Assembly: GCF_003013405.1 (NCBI RefSeq)
Contig: NZ_PXZL01000013.1
Coordinates: forward strand, 285,341-349,340
Direction: 5' to 3'
DNA from: Brevibacillus formosus
GTDB lineage: Bacteria > Bacillota > Bacilli > Brevibacillales > Brevibacillaceae
DNA length: 64,000 nt
In this document: positions 33,575 to 42,505 of the stretch, one piece after another
Layout: the number at the start of each line of letters is the position of its first letter
Position numbering within the stretch: position 1 is the first letter of the stretch
Notes under the pieces: model-generated
What the model was told of the DNA's origin: nothing
Seen by the model: the letters and a program-made list of their open reading frames with translations, nothing else
Databases searched by the model: none
Position numbers and translations under genes: made by a program

Positions 33575-35848
33575 ATGTTGTCGACTCTTATGAAGCGGTT
33601 TCGACGAATACCCTATATTTCATTGGACAAACGCCAATGGATGAAGGCGATGATTCGGCAAGAAGTGGAGAGAGAGAAGAAAGTCGTCATGTTTTATATA
33701 GATATCGTCAAGCTGACAGAGGTAGAGCATCGTTATGGTGATACGAGTGCCAAGAGAGTTCTTCATATTTTTGAAAGCATTTTGCCAGCAGTAGCTCGTC
33801 AAGCCTTTGAAATCAAAGGGAGAATCATCGCGATTCAAAAGCTGTGGGGAGACGATTTTGCGATCTACACTTCCTTTTCGAAAATGATGAGTGAAGAAGA
33901 CTGTCAAATGCTATCGATTCATTTTCAGGAGTTGGCTGAACGACAGTTAAATCGACAAGTGAGCTTCGTCAATCGCGAGGAGCTTCGTGTCCATATCGGC
34001 TATGCGGAAATAATCGGAGACGATATCGTGAAAGAGCTGTATACCTCTGTCAAGCATGCTGTACACATGGCCAAGTATGGGATTACCTCCGAAAAATATT
34101 CCCACATCAGACAATTTCATAAGCTACTTGAAGAAGAAAACGTTCAGATGCACTTCATGCCGATCATTCATTTGCCAAATGGCGAGGCTTTGGGATGGGA
34201 GGCACTGGCGCGAGGCCCGGTCAACAGTCTCTTTGCAACTCCCGCCGCCTTGTTCAATTATGCACAAGAGACGGATACTGTGTTTCGATTGGAGCATATA
34301 TGTCGCAAGCGGGCATTGGAGCATATACGCTACCTGAAGCCTCATGAAAAACTATTCATCAATTTGGACCCACGAGCGATTGACGATCCGTTTCTATTGC
34401 GCGGCAAAGTGCAGATGCTTTTGGCAGAGTATGAGCTGACGCCACAAAATATTGTTTTTGAAATTACAGAGCGCCACGCGATTACGAATTACGCTGCCTT
34501 TCGAAAAATTATCGAAGAATACCGCAAGCAAGGCTATATGATTGCCGTAGATGATGCGGGAGCAGGGTACTCCAGCTTGGAATCGATTACAGAAATCTAC
34601 CCAGACTTTATTAAGCTCGACATGTCATTGATCCGCAATATCGATATCGATCCGATTAAGCAGGCGTTGTTGGAGACGTTTGTATCCTTTGCTGACAAAG
34701 TGAACTGCAAAATCATAGCAGAAGGGATCGAGACAGAGCGTGAGCTGGAAACGCTCATGGACGTCGGTGTCATCTATGGACAGGGTTACTATTTAGGCAA
34801 GCCGGATAAAGGGATGGCGCAGCTATGTGGAAAGGCGATGAATTTTCTAAGATTTACGATGGAAAAGCGGATTGAGCAAGAAGCAGCGCCAATACTGCCT
34901 ACTCCGGCTATGACGGAAATCTTGGCGAAGACAATCAGTGTTGAAAAGCATGTGAAAGTAAGACGCATCCATGAGATTTTCGAACAAAATCAGCGGATTG
35001 AAAGCGTGGTTGTGCTGGAGAACGGCATACCGGTTGGACTTGTCATGCGGTTTTCTCTGTATCAAATTCTCGGTGGTCAATATGGGATCGCGCTCTATTA
35101 TGAAAGGCCCGTTTCTCAAATCATGAATACCAACCCGCTCAAAGCTACCAAAGACGACAAGTTAGATGAGGTAGCGAAGCGCGCAATGGCCAGGGATGCT
35201 TATCATTTGTATGATGTCGTCATTATTATTGATGAGAATGGCGAGTACATCGGTATCGTTACCGTGCAGAAGCTGTTGGACAAAATGGCTTCCATCAAAC
35301 TTGAGATGGCTAGCTCTGCCAATCCGCTGACAGGATTGCCGGGGAATGTGCAGATTGAAAGAGAATTGAATCAACGGCTGAAACGGATTGACCATCAGGT
35401 GGTCATCTACTGTGATCTCGATCGTTTCAAATGGTTTAACGACCGCTACGGTTTTGAAGTAGGTGATCAGATCATTGTTCGAACCGCGAACTTGTTGCGC
35501 GAAGCCTCAAAATGGTACGGAAGCGGGTCTGACTTCATCGGTCATATTGGCGGAGATGATTTTATCCTGATTACGACGGCGCAGTGCGCGAATGATGTTG
35601 TATTGTTTATCATGGATGCGTTTACGCCGTATTTTTCGGACATTTATGAAAAGCGGAGAATGGGTGACGGTCAGGAGCTCTCGATGTCGATGGCAGGTGT
35701 CGTCTTATATGCAGGGAAGTACACCAGTGCGGAACAAGTTGCAGAAAAGGCTGCGTACGTGAAAATGGTGGCAAAGGCGAAGGCCGGGACGGTTTTTATT
35801 ACCGACTGTGAGTTGCCTGGCGAAGAGCAGATCCGCATCGAGGGATAA
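33575..35848 (+). CDS. GGDEF-EAL-CBS-GGDEF cyclic-di-GMP protein
   Basis: 757 residues from ATG 33575 behind AGGGGGAG. A degenerate GGDEF-like domain (about 1-180, site read as WGDDF) is followed by an EAL phosphodiesterase domain (about 185-420). This has the expected residues: EALAR near 209, EITER, DDAGAGYSS near 326, KLD, AEGIE and QGYYLGKP. Two CBS-type sensor repeats (about 440-575) follow, then a second GGDEF domain (about 590-750) with DLDRFKWFNDRYG and GGDDF near 660. No transmembrane segment is seen. The EAL site looks intact, so cyclic-di-GMP breakdown is likely. Both GGDEF sites carry Asp where the catalytic Glu is expected, so synthesis is doubtful. The CBS pair may bind an adenine nucleotide. 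Neighbours give no clue. Confidence 0.9.
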   Translation: MLSTLMKRFRRIPYISLDKRQWMKAMIRQEVEREKKVVMFYIDIVKLTEVEHRYGDTSAKRVLHIFESILPAVARQAFEIKGRIIAIQKLWGDDFAIYTSFSKMMSEEDCQMLSIHFQELAERQLNRQVSFVNREELRVHIGYAEIIGDDIVKELYTSVKHAVHMAKYGITSEKYSHIRQFHKLLEEENVQMHFMPIIHLPNGEALGWEALARGPVNSLFATPAALFNYAQETDTVFRLEHICRKRALEHIRYLKPHEKLFINLDPRAIDDPFLLRGKVQMLLAEYELTPQNIVFEITERHAITNYAAFRKIIEEYRKQGYMIAVDDAGAGYSSLESITEIYPDFIKLDMSLIRNIDIDPIKQALLETFVSFADKVNCKIIAEGIETERELETLMDVGVIYGQGYYLGKPDKGMAQLCGKAMNFLRFTMEKRIEQEAAPILPTPAMTEILAKTISVEKHVKVRRIHEIFEQNQRIESVVVLENGIPVGLVMRFSLYQILGGQYGIALYYERPVSQIMNTNPLKATKDDKLDEVAKRAMARDAYHLYDVVIIIDENGEYIGIVTVQKLLDKMASIKLEMASSANPLTGLPGNVQIERELNQRLKRIDHQVVIYCDLDRFKWFNDRYGFEVGDQIIVRTANLLREASKWYGSGSDFIGHIGGDDFILITTAQCANDVVLFIMDAFTPYFSDIYEKRRMGDGQELSMSMAGVVLYAGKYTSAEQVAEKAAYVKMVAKAKAGTVFITDCELPGEEQIRIEG

Positions 35849-35878
35849 TTGGACGTCAATCGTTCTCCATGGTAGAAT
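35849..35878 (+). promoter_or_regulatory. SigA promoter for ppiB
   Basis: TTGGAC (35849-35854), an 18-base spacer and TAGAAT (35873-35878), 36 bases before the ppiB start. Confidence 0.7.
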
Positions 35879-35914
35879 GGGTACGTTAACTTTACAAGGT
35901 ATGGAGGTCAACAT

Positions 35915-36343
35915 ATGAAAAAGGCGCTCATCACCATGGAAAATGGTAATCAAATCGAGCTGGAGCTGTTCGATCAAGAAGCTCCGGGCACAGTTGCAAA
36001 CTTTGAGAAATTGGCTAATGAAGGCTTTTACAACGGTCTGTCCTTCCACCGCGTTATCCCTGGCTTCGTAGCACAAGGCGGTTGCCCTTACGGAACAGGT
36101 ACAGGCGGCCCTGGTTACACCATCAAATGTGAAACAAAAGGAAACCCACACAAGCATCTGCGCGGTTATCTGTCCATGGCACACGCAGGAAAAGACACAG
36201 GCGGAAGCCAATTTTTCATCTTGTATGATGCTTTCCCTCACCTCGATGGCGTACATACAGTATTTGGTCGCGTTACTTCCGGTATGGAACACGTGGATGC
36301 AATCAAACAAGGCGATAAAATGGGTACAGTAAAAGTAGGATAA
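35915..36343 (+). CDS. ppiB: Peptidyl-prolyl cis-trans isomerase (cyclophilin)
   Basis: 142 residues, cytoplasmic, started at ATG 35915 behind ATGGAGG. Cyclophilin signature: [13 protein letters not shown] near residues 47-59 with the catalytic Arg, then GSQFFI and the LDGVHTVFG strand. It speeds proline isomerisation during folding. Length and lack of signal peptide match B. subtilis PpiB, which lies in the same place after lysA. Own promoter and terminator. Confidence 0.95.
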   Translation: MKKALITMENGNQIELELFDQEAPGTVANFEKLANEGFYNGLSFHRVIPGFVAQGGCPYGTGTGGPGYTIKCETKGNPHKHLRGYLSMAHAGKDTGGSQFFILYDAFPHLDGVHTVFGRVTSGMEHVDAIKQGDKMGTVKVG

Positions 36344-36356
36344 TAGAAGTTGACTG

Positions 36357-36389
36357 AACACCGATGAGGGAATCCTTGTCGGTGTTTTT
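36357..36389 (+). terminator. Rho-independent terminator after ppiB
   Basis: AACACCGA (36357-36364) pairs with TCGGTGTT (36379-36386), followed by TTT. Confidence 0.85.
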
Positions 36390-36482
36390 ACGTCAGGATG
36401 CATGCTGGGTCAAGCTGGAATGGGGTTGTAAGCCTATCTATCTGCTGGTATGCTAGAAGATAGACGATTTTTATCAGGGGTT

Positions 36483-36506
36483 GTTCAAAAAGATGACTTT
36501 TTGAAC
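36483..36506 (+). repeat. Perfect 10-bp inverted repeat before site-2 protease gene
   Basis: GTTCAAAAAG (36483-36492) and CTTTTTGAAC (36497-36506) are exact complements around ATGA. It lies 20 bases before the next start, so it could act on translation, as an operator, or be a member of a dispersed repeat family. Confidence 0.7.
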
Positions 36507-36526
36507 GCGCATGATTGGAGGAAGCA

Positions 36527-37195
36527 ATGGATCTTTTTCATTTTGATTGGAAAACGGTACCGTTTCGCTTAATTGCGTTCGTTATCGCTTTCACTTTGCA
36601 TGAATGGGCGCATGCCTTTGTCGCTTGGAAGCTGGGTGACAATACGGCGAAATCAGAGGGGCGATTAACATTAAATCCAATCCCGCATATTGATCCGTTT
36701 GGTTTGATTCTCATTCTGTTTGGTCCATTTGGTTGGGCGAAACCGGTGCCGATCAATCCTCTTCATTTTCGCGGGAACAAGCGTTTAGGTATCGTTTACG
36801 TTTCGGTGGCAGGGCCGATTATCAACCTGATACTATCGATCTTATTCTGCATCGTGTACATTCTTGTACGCTATTCCGGAATGATGGTAGGAATGAATGA
36901 AAAAGCAGCCTTTGCCATTGAGGTAACGCTTGAATTTAGTATCATTATCAATGCTGCACTCTTCGTCTTTAACCTTTTGCCAATCCCACCATTGGATGGA
37001 TACAAAATATTACGCTTCTTGTCTCCGCGCAGTTGGGATTCGAAGTACTATAATTATGAGGTATACGGACCGTGGATCTTGCTCTTGCTGATTTTCATTC
37101 CAGGTGTCAGCTCTACTATTTTTGGGATTCCGCTTGCTATTGTTAGCACCTGGATTCAACAGATTGCAGTGAACATCTTAAGCGTGTTCATCTAA
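36527..37195 (+). CDS. Site-2 protease family (M50) membrane peptidase
   Basis: 222 residues from ATG 36527 behind GGAGGAAG. The zinc motif HEWAH lies in the first helix (about residues 25-29), and the third ligand motif NLLPIPPLDG at about 150-159. Five or six hydrophobic segments are seen. These are features of the small M50 intramembrane metalloproteases (YwhC/YdgD-like, without PDZ). Substrate unknown. It precedes scpA by 19 bases and is probably cotranscribed with scpA-scpB, as in many Firmicutes. Confidence 0.9.
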   Translation: MDLFHFDWKTVPFRLIAFVIAFTLHEWAHAFVAWKLGDNTAKSEGRLTLNPIPHIDPFGLILILFGPFGWAKPVPINPLHFRGNKRLGIVYVSVAGPIINLILSILFCIVYILVRYSGMMVGMNEKAAFAIEVTLEFSIIINAALFVFNLLPIPPLDGYKILRFLSPRSWDSKYYNYEVYGPWILLLLIFIPGVSSTIFGIPLAIVSTWIQQIAVNILSVFI

Positions 37196-37214
37196 CGGAA
37201 ACGAGGGACGACTT

Positions 37215-37979
37215 TTGGCTTACAGCATCAAACTTGATTCCTTTGAGGGACCACTCGATCTGTTGCTCCATCTGATCGACAAGGCTGAGGTGGACATCTA
37301 CGACATACCGATAGCGGAAATTACGGAGCAATACCTCGCGACGATTGACAAGATGCAAGAGCTCCAACTGGATGTGGCCAGTGAGTTCGTAGTCATGGCG
37401 GCTACGCTCCTCTCTATTAAAAGCAAGATGCTGTTACCGAAGAAGGAGGAGCATGTCTTTCAGCAGTTCCTCGATATGGATGTAGACGAGATAGACCCGC
37501 GTGAAGAACTGGTTGCTCGTCTGTTGGAGTACAAGCGCTATAAGATGCTTGCCGAGAACCTGCGAGAAATGGAGATCGGTCGTAATCAAGTCTTTACGCG
37601 TCCCGCAGAGAATTTGTCTCCTTATGTGCGTGAAGAGGATCATACCGTAACGAATGTGACCCTATACGATTTGATCAACGCGCTGGAAAAGCTGGTAAAG
37701 AAAACGAAAGAAAAAGAACCGATGACCAAGGTATCGCGCGACGAAATCTCCATCAAGGATCGGATGACGGAGATACGCCAAGCGGTACGCAGCGGTGGGA
37801 TGGTTCGCTTTTCTGAGTTGTTTACGCAAGGGGCGACGCGTACAGAGATTGTGACGACCTTTCTCGCCTTGCTTGAGCTCATGAAGGCTAAGCACATTAC
37901 GTGTGTACAAAATCAATTGTTTCAAGACATCATCATATGTGAAAACGGAACGGAAGGAGCCCATACCGATGGACTATGA
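37215..37979 (+). CDS. scpA: Segregation and condensation protein A
   Basis: 254 residues from TTG 37215. Kleisin of the Smc-ScpAB condensin: the N-terminal part (SFEGPLDLLLHLIDKAEVDI region, read as FEGPLDLLLHLI at about 9-20) contacts Smc and the C-terminal winged helix (about 185-250) contacts the Smc head. An acidic, helical middle binds ScpB. It overlaps scpB by 11 bases. Confidence 0.95.
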   Translation: MAYSIKLDSFEGPLDLLLHLIDKAEVDIYDIPIAEITEQYLATIDKMQELQLDVASEFVVMAATLLSIKSKMLLPKKEEHVFQQFLDMDVDEIDPREELVARLLEYKRYKMLAENLREMEIGRNQVFTRPAENLSPYVREEDHTVTNVTLYDLINALEKLVKKTKEKEPMTKVSRDEISIKDRMTEIRQAVRSGGMVRFSELFTQGATRTEIVTTFLALLELMKAKHITCVQNQLFQDIIICENGTEGAHTDGL

Positions 37980-38553
37980 CAAGCTGAAAGGCGTAATCGA
38001 GGGCTTGCTGTTCATCTCGGGTGATGAAGGAATCGATGCCAAAGAAATCAGTGAAATCACTGAGGTGTCGGAAGAAGAAGTCATCGATTTGATCGAAGAC
38101 ATGAAAGCTGACTTCCGCCGGGCAGGACGCGGTATTCAAATCGTGGAAGTGGCAAAAGCGTATCAGCTGACCACTCTGCCCGAGCATGTGCCCTATTTTG
38201 AACGGCTTGCAACATCTCCAGGTCAGTCAACGCTATCTCAAGCAGCACTGGAGACTCTCGCTATTGTTGCGTACAAGCAGCCCCTGACCCGTTCGGAGAT
38301 TGAAGAAATCCGTGGCGTTAAATGCGAAAAAGCACTGAACACCCTCTTATCCAAACAACTCATTCGTGAAGCGGGGAGAGCAGAGGGGATTGGACGCCCG
38401 ATTTTGTACGCGACGACCAAAGAATTTTTGGAGCATTTTGGTTTACGGGAACTGGGGGATTTGCCAGAACCGCCTGTCAATCTTGATATTGAAGAAGCGC
38501 GTCTAGAAGCATCAGCGCTATTCGGAAAAGCAGAAGAAGCGACAAACGACTAG
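37969..38553 (+). CDS. scpB: Segregation and condensation protein B
   Basis: 194 residues from ATG 37969 behind GGAAGGAG; B. subtilis ScpB is 197. Two winged-helix domains (about 1-85 and 90-165); the segment ALETLAIVAYKQPLTRSEIE is in the second. It dimerises and binds the middle of ScpA. Last of the protease-scpA-scpB group; 144 bases then separate it from dacB. Confidence 0.95.
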   Translation: MDYDKLKGVIEGLLFISGDEGIDAKEISEITEVSEEEVIDLIEDMKADFRRAGRGIQIVEVAKAYQLTTLPEHVPYFERLATSPGQSTLSQAALETLAIVAYKQPLTRSEIEEIRGVKCEKALNTLLSKQLIREAGRAEGIGRPILYATTKEFLEHFGLRELGDLPEPPVNLDIEEARLEASALFGKAEEATND

Positions 38554-38574
38554 TTACAGCTCGGACAGTTTTTC

Positions 38575-38604
38575 GTACTATCATACGACTCGTCCCCATA
38601 TACT
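38575..38604 (+). promoter_or_regulatory. Candidate SigE promoter for dacB-spmA-spmB
   Basis: GTACTATC (38575-38582), a 14-base spacer and CATATACT (38597-38604) resemble the SigE pattern; the -10 is a full CATANNNT match and the -35 matches 6 of 8. It is about 95 bases before dacB, which is SigE-dependent in B. subtilis. Confidence 0.5.
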
Positions 38605-38697
38605 ATGGTACAAACCTGTGTATCGTGGGATAACGACGGCTTTTCTCTTGCCTTATAGGCAAGGTTGAGCCCAAGTTTTCAAATGGGGAGGACGTTT

Positions 38698-39867
38698 ATG
38701 AACATACGAAAATATCTGTCCGGCGTACTCGTCGTTTTTCTTTTTATACAGATGGCTCTTACGCCGGCAGCGGTGGTAAAAGCTGCTGCAGCTCCACCCA
38801 GCTTGTCAGCTGAAGGTGCAGCATTAATCGATGTCGAGAGTGGACGGATTCTTTATTCCAAAAACGGTACGAAAAAAATGAGGATTGCGAGTCTGACCAA
38901 AACGATGACAGCAATCGTAGCGATCGAGATGGGCAAATTGGATGCGCAGGTAACGGTACCGCCACAAGCGGTAGGTGTGGAAGGCTCATCGATCTACTTG
39001 AAAAATGGAGAGAAGCTCACGCTGGAGGAACTGCTGTACGGTTTGATGCTGCGATCTGGCAATGACGCAGCCGTCACGATTGCAACGCACATCGGAGGGT
39101 CAGTGCCCGGATTCACTTACCTGATGAATGAAAAGGCTGCAATGATTGGAATGGAGCATACGAATTTCACCAATCCGCATGGTTTAGATGACAGTAACCA
39201 GCATTACTCCACGCCGGAAGATATGGCAAAGCTGTCCGCCTACGCCTTACATAATCCGGTGTTTCGTCAAATCGTCTCAACGAAAGTCAAGGATATCTCA
39301 TGGGAAGGCGAGCAGTGGGACCGGCGCCTACTGAACAAAAACAAGATGCTTCATCTTTATAACGGCGCTGATGGTGTGAAAACGGGATACACCAAACTCG
39401 CCAAGCGCTGCCTGGCTTCTTCCGCCACACGGGACGGAAGGCAGTTGGCGACGATTACACTGAATGCTTCTGATGACTGGAACGACTCCGCCAAGCTGAT
39501 GGACTGGGGCTTTGCAAATTATCCGCTGCAAGAGCTGGTCAAGAAAGGGCAGGAGGTAAAGCCTGACACGCCAGTCACCCTTGAAGCAGGAACTCATCTT
39601 GTCACAACAAACGATTTTCAGTATCCACTGCAAACGACAGAGACAGAGGCGATTCACAAGCGTGTCGTTATGGGAGAATCAACCGTTACATCGAAAATGA
39701 ATGGTCAGCTGGCAGGGTTTCTTCAACTCTATTTAAAGGAAAAAATGATAGGGCAGGTACCGTTGCTAGTTAGTGTGGATGCGCCGACTTTAGCGGCTCC
39801 GCAAGCTTCACGATCAATGTGGCAGCAGTTTTGGGGAATAGTGTCAGGGGGGCTGTGGAGTGCTTAA
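38698..39867 (+). CDS. dacB: D-alanyl-D-alanine carboxypeptidase DacB (PBP5*-type)
   Basis: 389 residues from ATG 38698 behind GGGGAGG. Signal peptide about 1-27 (basic MNIRK, hydrophobic core, ends VKA). S11 motifs: SLTK (about 64-67), SGN (about 120-122), KTG (about 228-230), then a C-terminal beta domain and a terminal amphipathic helix. In sporulation this enzyme limits cortex cross-linking. Its coupling to spmA (8-base overlap) and spmB reproduces the B. subtilis dacB operon and separates it from the DacF paralogue in this window. Confidence 0.94.
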   Translation: MNIRKYLSGVLVVFLFIQMALTPAAVVKAAAAPPSLSAEGAALIDVESGRILYSKNGTKKMRIASLTKTMTAIVAIEMGKLDAQVTVPPQAVGVEGSSIYLKNGEKLTLEELLYGLMLRSGNDAAVTIATHIGGSVPGFTYLMNEKAAMIGMEHTNFTNPHGLDDSNQHYSTPEDMAKLSAYALHNPVFRQIVSTKVKDISWEGEQWDRRLLNKNKMLHLYNGADGVKTGYTKLAKRCLASSATRDGRQLATITLNASDDWNDSAKLMDWGFANYPLQELVKKGQEVKPDTPVTLEAGTHLVTTNDFQYPLQTTETEAIHKRVVMGESTVTSKMNGQLAGFLQLYLKEKMIGQVPLLVSVDAPTLAAPQASRSMWQQFWGIVSGGLWSA

Positions 39868-40453
39868 TGTCATCTGGCTCGGGCTCATTGTCATAAGCAT
39901 TGTGGTTGCGGCCGTGACGGGGCGGATGGAAGCGATCAACGCAGCTGCGTTTGAGGGAGCCAAGACGGGAGTAACGGTTTGTCTCGGACTTCTCAGTGTT
40001 CTCGCCTTTTGGATGGGAATGATGCGGATTGCAGAAAAGTCAGGACTCCTTGAGCTATTGGCGCGGGCATTGTCCCCGATCATTCAAGTCCTTTTTCCTG
40101 ATGTACCAAAAGGGCATCCTGCTATGGGCTATATCCTTTCAAATATGAGCGCAAACCTGCTCGGGCTTGGTAATGCTGCAACCCCAATGGGGCTAAAAGC
40201 CATGGAAGAACTCCAAAAGTTAAATCCAGACAAGCAAAACGCTTCGGCTGCCATGTGTACGCTGCTGGCGATCAATACGGCGAGTATTACGATTATTCCT
40301 ACAACGATGATCGCGATCCGCATGCAGTACGGCTCCGTGAATCCTGTAGAAATCGTAGGTACTACGCTGCTATCTTCCTTTGCTGCCACCATTGTTGCCC
40401 TGTTGATTGATCGCATGTATCGCTATCGGCATATACGACGAAAACACAGATAG
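39860..40453 (+). CDS. spmA: Spore maturation protein A
   Basis: 197 residues from GTG 39860, overlapping dacB. Five hydrophobic segments and a nucleoside-transporter-gate-like motif region (MGYILSNMSANLLGLGNAATPMG, read as LGLGNAATPMG at about 108-118). SpmA and SpmB are needed for full spore core dehydration; the biochemical role is unknown. Followed by spmB after 11 bases. Confidence 0.94.
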   Translation: MLNVIWLGLIVISIVVAAVTGRMEAINAAAFEGAKTGVTVCLGLLSVLAFWMGMMRIAEKSGLLELLARALSPIIQVLFPDVPKGHPAMGYILSNMSANLLGLGNAATPMGLKAMEELQKLNPDKQNASAAMCTLLAINTASITIIPTTMIAIRMQYGSVNPVEIVGTTLLSSFAATIVALLIDRMYRYRHIRRKHR

Positions 40454-40464
40454 GGGGAGTCCTT

Positions 40465-40998
40465 ATGTACCAATGGGTATCCCTGCTCTCTCTTTGGGCC
40501 ATCCCCGTGACGATTGCCTTTGTCTTGTTGTATGGGTGGCGGAAACAAGTCCCTGTCTACGAGACATTCGTAGATGGAGCAAAAGGCGGCTTAACCACAA
40601 CGATTCGCATACTCCCACACCTGATCGCCATGATGGTCGCGGTAAGTATGTTTCGGGAGTCAGGAGCATTGGATCTATTGCTCCGTGCGCTCAAACCGCT
40701 TCTAGATCTGCTGCATTTTCCAGAAGAACTGGTCCCGTTGGCGTTGCTTCGTCCATTGACCGGAACAGGTTCGCTTGCGATTGCAACAGATCTGATCGCA
40801 CAGTACGGTCCCGATTCTTTTTTGGGCAGACTGGCCGCAACTATGCAAGGGAGTACAGATACGACACTGTATGTCCTCACCGTTTATTTTGGCGCAGTTG
40901 GGATTCGCAATTCCGCGTATGCGCTAAAGGTAGGCTTGTGGTCGGACCTGGCAGGTGTCATATTCTCGCTCCTCATTGTCTCCTACATTTTCGCTTAA
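40465..40998 (+). CDS. spmB: Spore maturation protein B
   Basis: 177 residues from ATG 40465 behind TAGGGGGAG. Paralogous in fold to SpmA, with about five hydrophobic segments and the segment LRPLTGTGSLAIATDLI at about 93-109. Acts with SpmA and DacB in spore dehydration. Terminator follows. Confidence 0.94.
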   Translation: MYQWVSLLSLWAIPVTIAFVLLYGWRKQVPVYETFVDGAKGGLTTTIRILPHLIAMMVAVSMFRESGALDLLLRALKPLLDLLHFPEELVPLALLRPLTGTGSLAIATDLIAQYGPDSFLGRLAATMQGSTDTTLYVLTVYFGAVGIRNSAYALKVGLWSDLAGVIFSLLIVSYIFA

Positions 40999-41023
40999 AA
41001 GAGCTCAAATAGAGTAGGCATTG

Positions 41024-41056
41024 AAAACTTCCTTATGGATATGGGGAAGTTTTTCC
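41024..41056 (+). terminator. Rho-independent terminator after spmB
   Basis: AAAACTTCC (41024-41032) pairs with GGAAGTTTT (41046-41054), followed by a T-rich tract. Confidence 0.85.
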
Positions 41057-41112
41057 CTTTTTCTTGTCCACACTACTAAGAATGGGTATGATGTTGTAGA
41101 GGTGAACCAACG

Positions 41113-41862
41113 ATGGAACGTTTACAGAAAGTATTGGCGCATGCTGGAGTCGCCTCTCGTCGCCATTGTGAAGAATTGATTGCGCAAGGCAAGGTGCAGG
41201 TAAATGGCCAAGTCGTACGAGAGCAGGGAATAAAAGTCGATCCGCTTAAGGACAAAATTGTGGTGAATGGACAACAGGTTAAGCTGGAGCAACATGTCTA
41301 TCTCTTGCTGTACAAGCCTACTGGTGTCATTACGAGCGTCACAGACCCGCGCGGCAGACGGGTAGTGATCGATCTGTTGAAGGGAATAAAAGAACGGGTA
41401 TATCCAGTAGGTCGCTTGGATTACGATACTTCCGGCTTGCTGCTCTTGACGAACGACGGGGAGCTCGCCAACAGGCTGGTACATCCAAGCTATGAAATCG
41501 ATAAAGTGTATCGGGCATGGGTAAAGGGTATCCCCAGTCAGGAAAAAGTGCGCAAGCTAGCAACCGGCATTCGTTTGGAAGACGGCATGACTTCGCCAGG
41601 TCAGTCCAAATTATTGAAGACAGAGTCTAGCAGCCAAAGGGCATTGGTAGAACTGACCATCCATGAAGGACGAAACCGCCAAGTGCGCAGAATGTGTGAG
41701 GCGATCGGCCATCCGGTGTTGACATTAGAGCGAATCCGTTTAGGGTTTCTCACATTAGATGGACTGAAGCCGGGCGAATTTCGCAAGCTCACTCATGAGG
41801 AAGTGGAGAGCCTGAAGCGGGGCTTGGTTCAAAAGAAAAGGAGCCCGCGGTCGAAACATTGA
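41113..41862 (+). CDS. rluB: 23S rRNA pseudouridine synthase RluB/RsuA family
   Basis: 249 residues from ATG 41113 behind GAGGTGAA. An S4 RNA-binding domain (about 1-60: MERLQKVLAHAGVASRRHCE) precedes the catalytic domain with the RsuA/RluB motif GRLDYDTSGLLLLTNDG (about 99-115), in which Asp is the nucleophile. A basic tail ends the protein. It makes a pseudouridine in 23S rRNA, most likely helix 80-91 region as in RluB. Location after spmB and before resA is the B. subtilis order. Confidence 0.93.
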   Translation: MERLQKVLAHAGVASRRHCEELIAQGKVQVNGQVVREQGIKVDPLKDKIVVNGQQVKLEQHVYLLLYKPTGVITSVTDPRGRRVVIDLLKGIKERVYPVGRLDYDTSGLLLLTNDGELANRLVHPSYEIDKVYRAWVKGIPSQEKVRKLATGIRLEDGMTSPGQSKLLKTESSSQRALVELTIHEGRNRQVRRMCEAIGHPVLTLERIRLGFLTLDGLKPGEFRKLTHEEVESLKRGLVQKKRSPRSKH

Positions 41863-41970
41863 TTCGTTCAAAATCTGTTCATAAGTTGCACGCTGTCGGA
41901 AAAACTAGGAACGCTATAATAGAATGGGAAAAGGATGCAATTTATTAGCAGTAGATGGGAGTAAGGCCTC

Positions 41971-42495
41971 ATGAACAAAAGCAATCGTACATATGTCAGG
42001 ATCGCGGTATTGGGTGTTTTGCTTGTAGCGCTGGTCTTTGCACTCTACTCCAGCTTTGTGAAGGACCCCGGTGCTGTGAAAGTAGGAAGCGATGCTCCGA
42101 ATTTTAGTTTGGAACAATTGAATGGACCAGAGCTGACTCTGGAAAGTTTGAAAGGAAAAGGTGTTATTCTCAATTTCTGGGGCACATGGTGTGAACCCTG
42201 TAAGAAAGAAATGCCGGCATTGCAAAAGCAATATACGAAGTTTAAAGACAAGGGATTGGTTGTAATTGGCGTCAATATAGGAGAATCGCCAGTTGCCGTA
42301 GAACCATTCGTAAAGCAGTTCGGGATTGACTTCCCTATTTTGCTCGATCGCCAATCGGAAATTACAAAGCTGTATCGAATCGGTCCGATTCCGACGACCT
42401 TTTTCATCGACCCAGATGGAGAAGTGCAGGAAGTTTTTATCGGGCAGTTGGATGAAGCCATGATTGAGTCAAAAATAACAAAAATCTTGCCGTAA
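41971..42495 (+). CDS. resA: Thiol-disulfide oxidoreductase ResA
   Basis: 174 residues from ATG 41971. An N-terminal membrane anchor (about 9-28) holds a thioredoxin-fold domain outside the membrane. The redox motif is WCEPC (about 73-77), with the cis-Pro in IGPIPTTF. ResA reduces the haem-binding cysteines of apocytochrome c before haem attachment by ResB-ResC. A perfect TATAAT at 41915-41920 lies upstream but lacks a good -35. First gene of resABC. Confidence 0.95.
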   Translation: MNKSNRTYVRIAVLGVLLVALVFALYSSFVKDPGAVKVGSDAPNFSLEQLNGPELTLESLKGKGVILNFWGTWCEPCKKEMPALQKQYTKFKDKGLVVIGVNIGESPVAVEPFVKQFGIDFPILLDRQSEITKLYRIGPIPTTFFIDPDGEVQEVFIGQLDEAMIESKITKILP

Positions 42496-42505
42496 GTGAG
42501 GAGCA

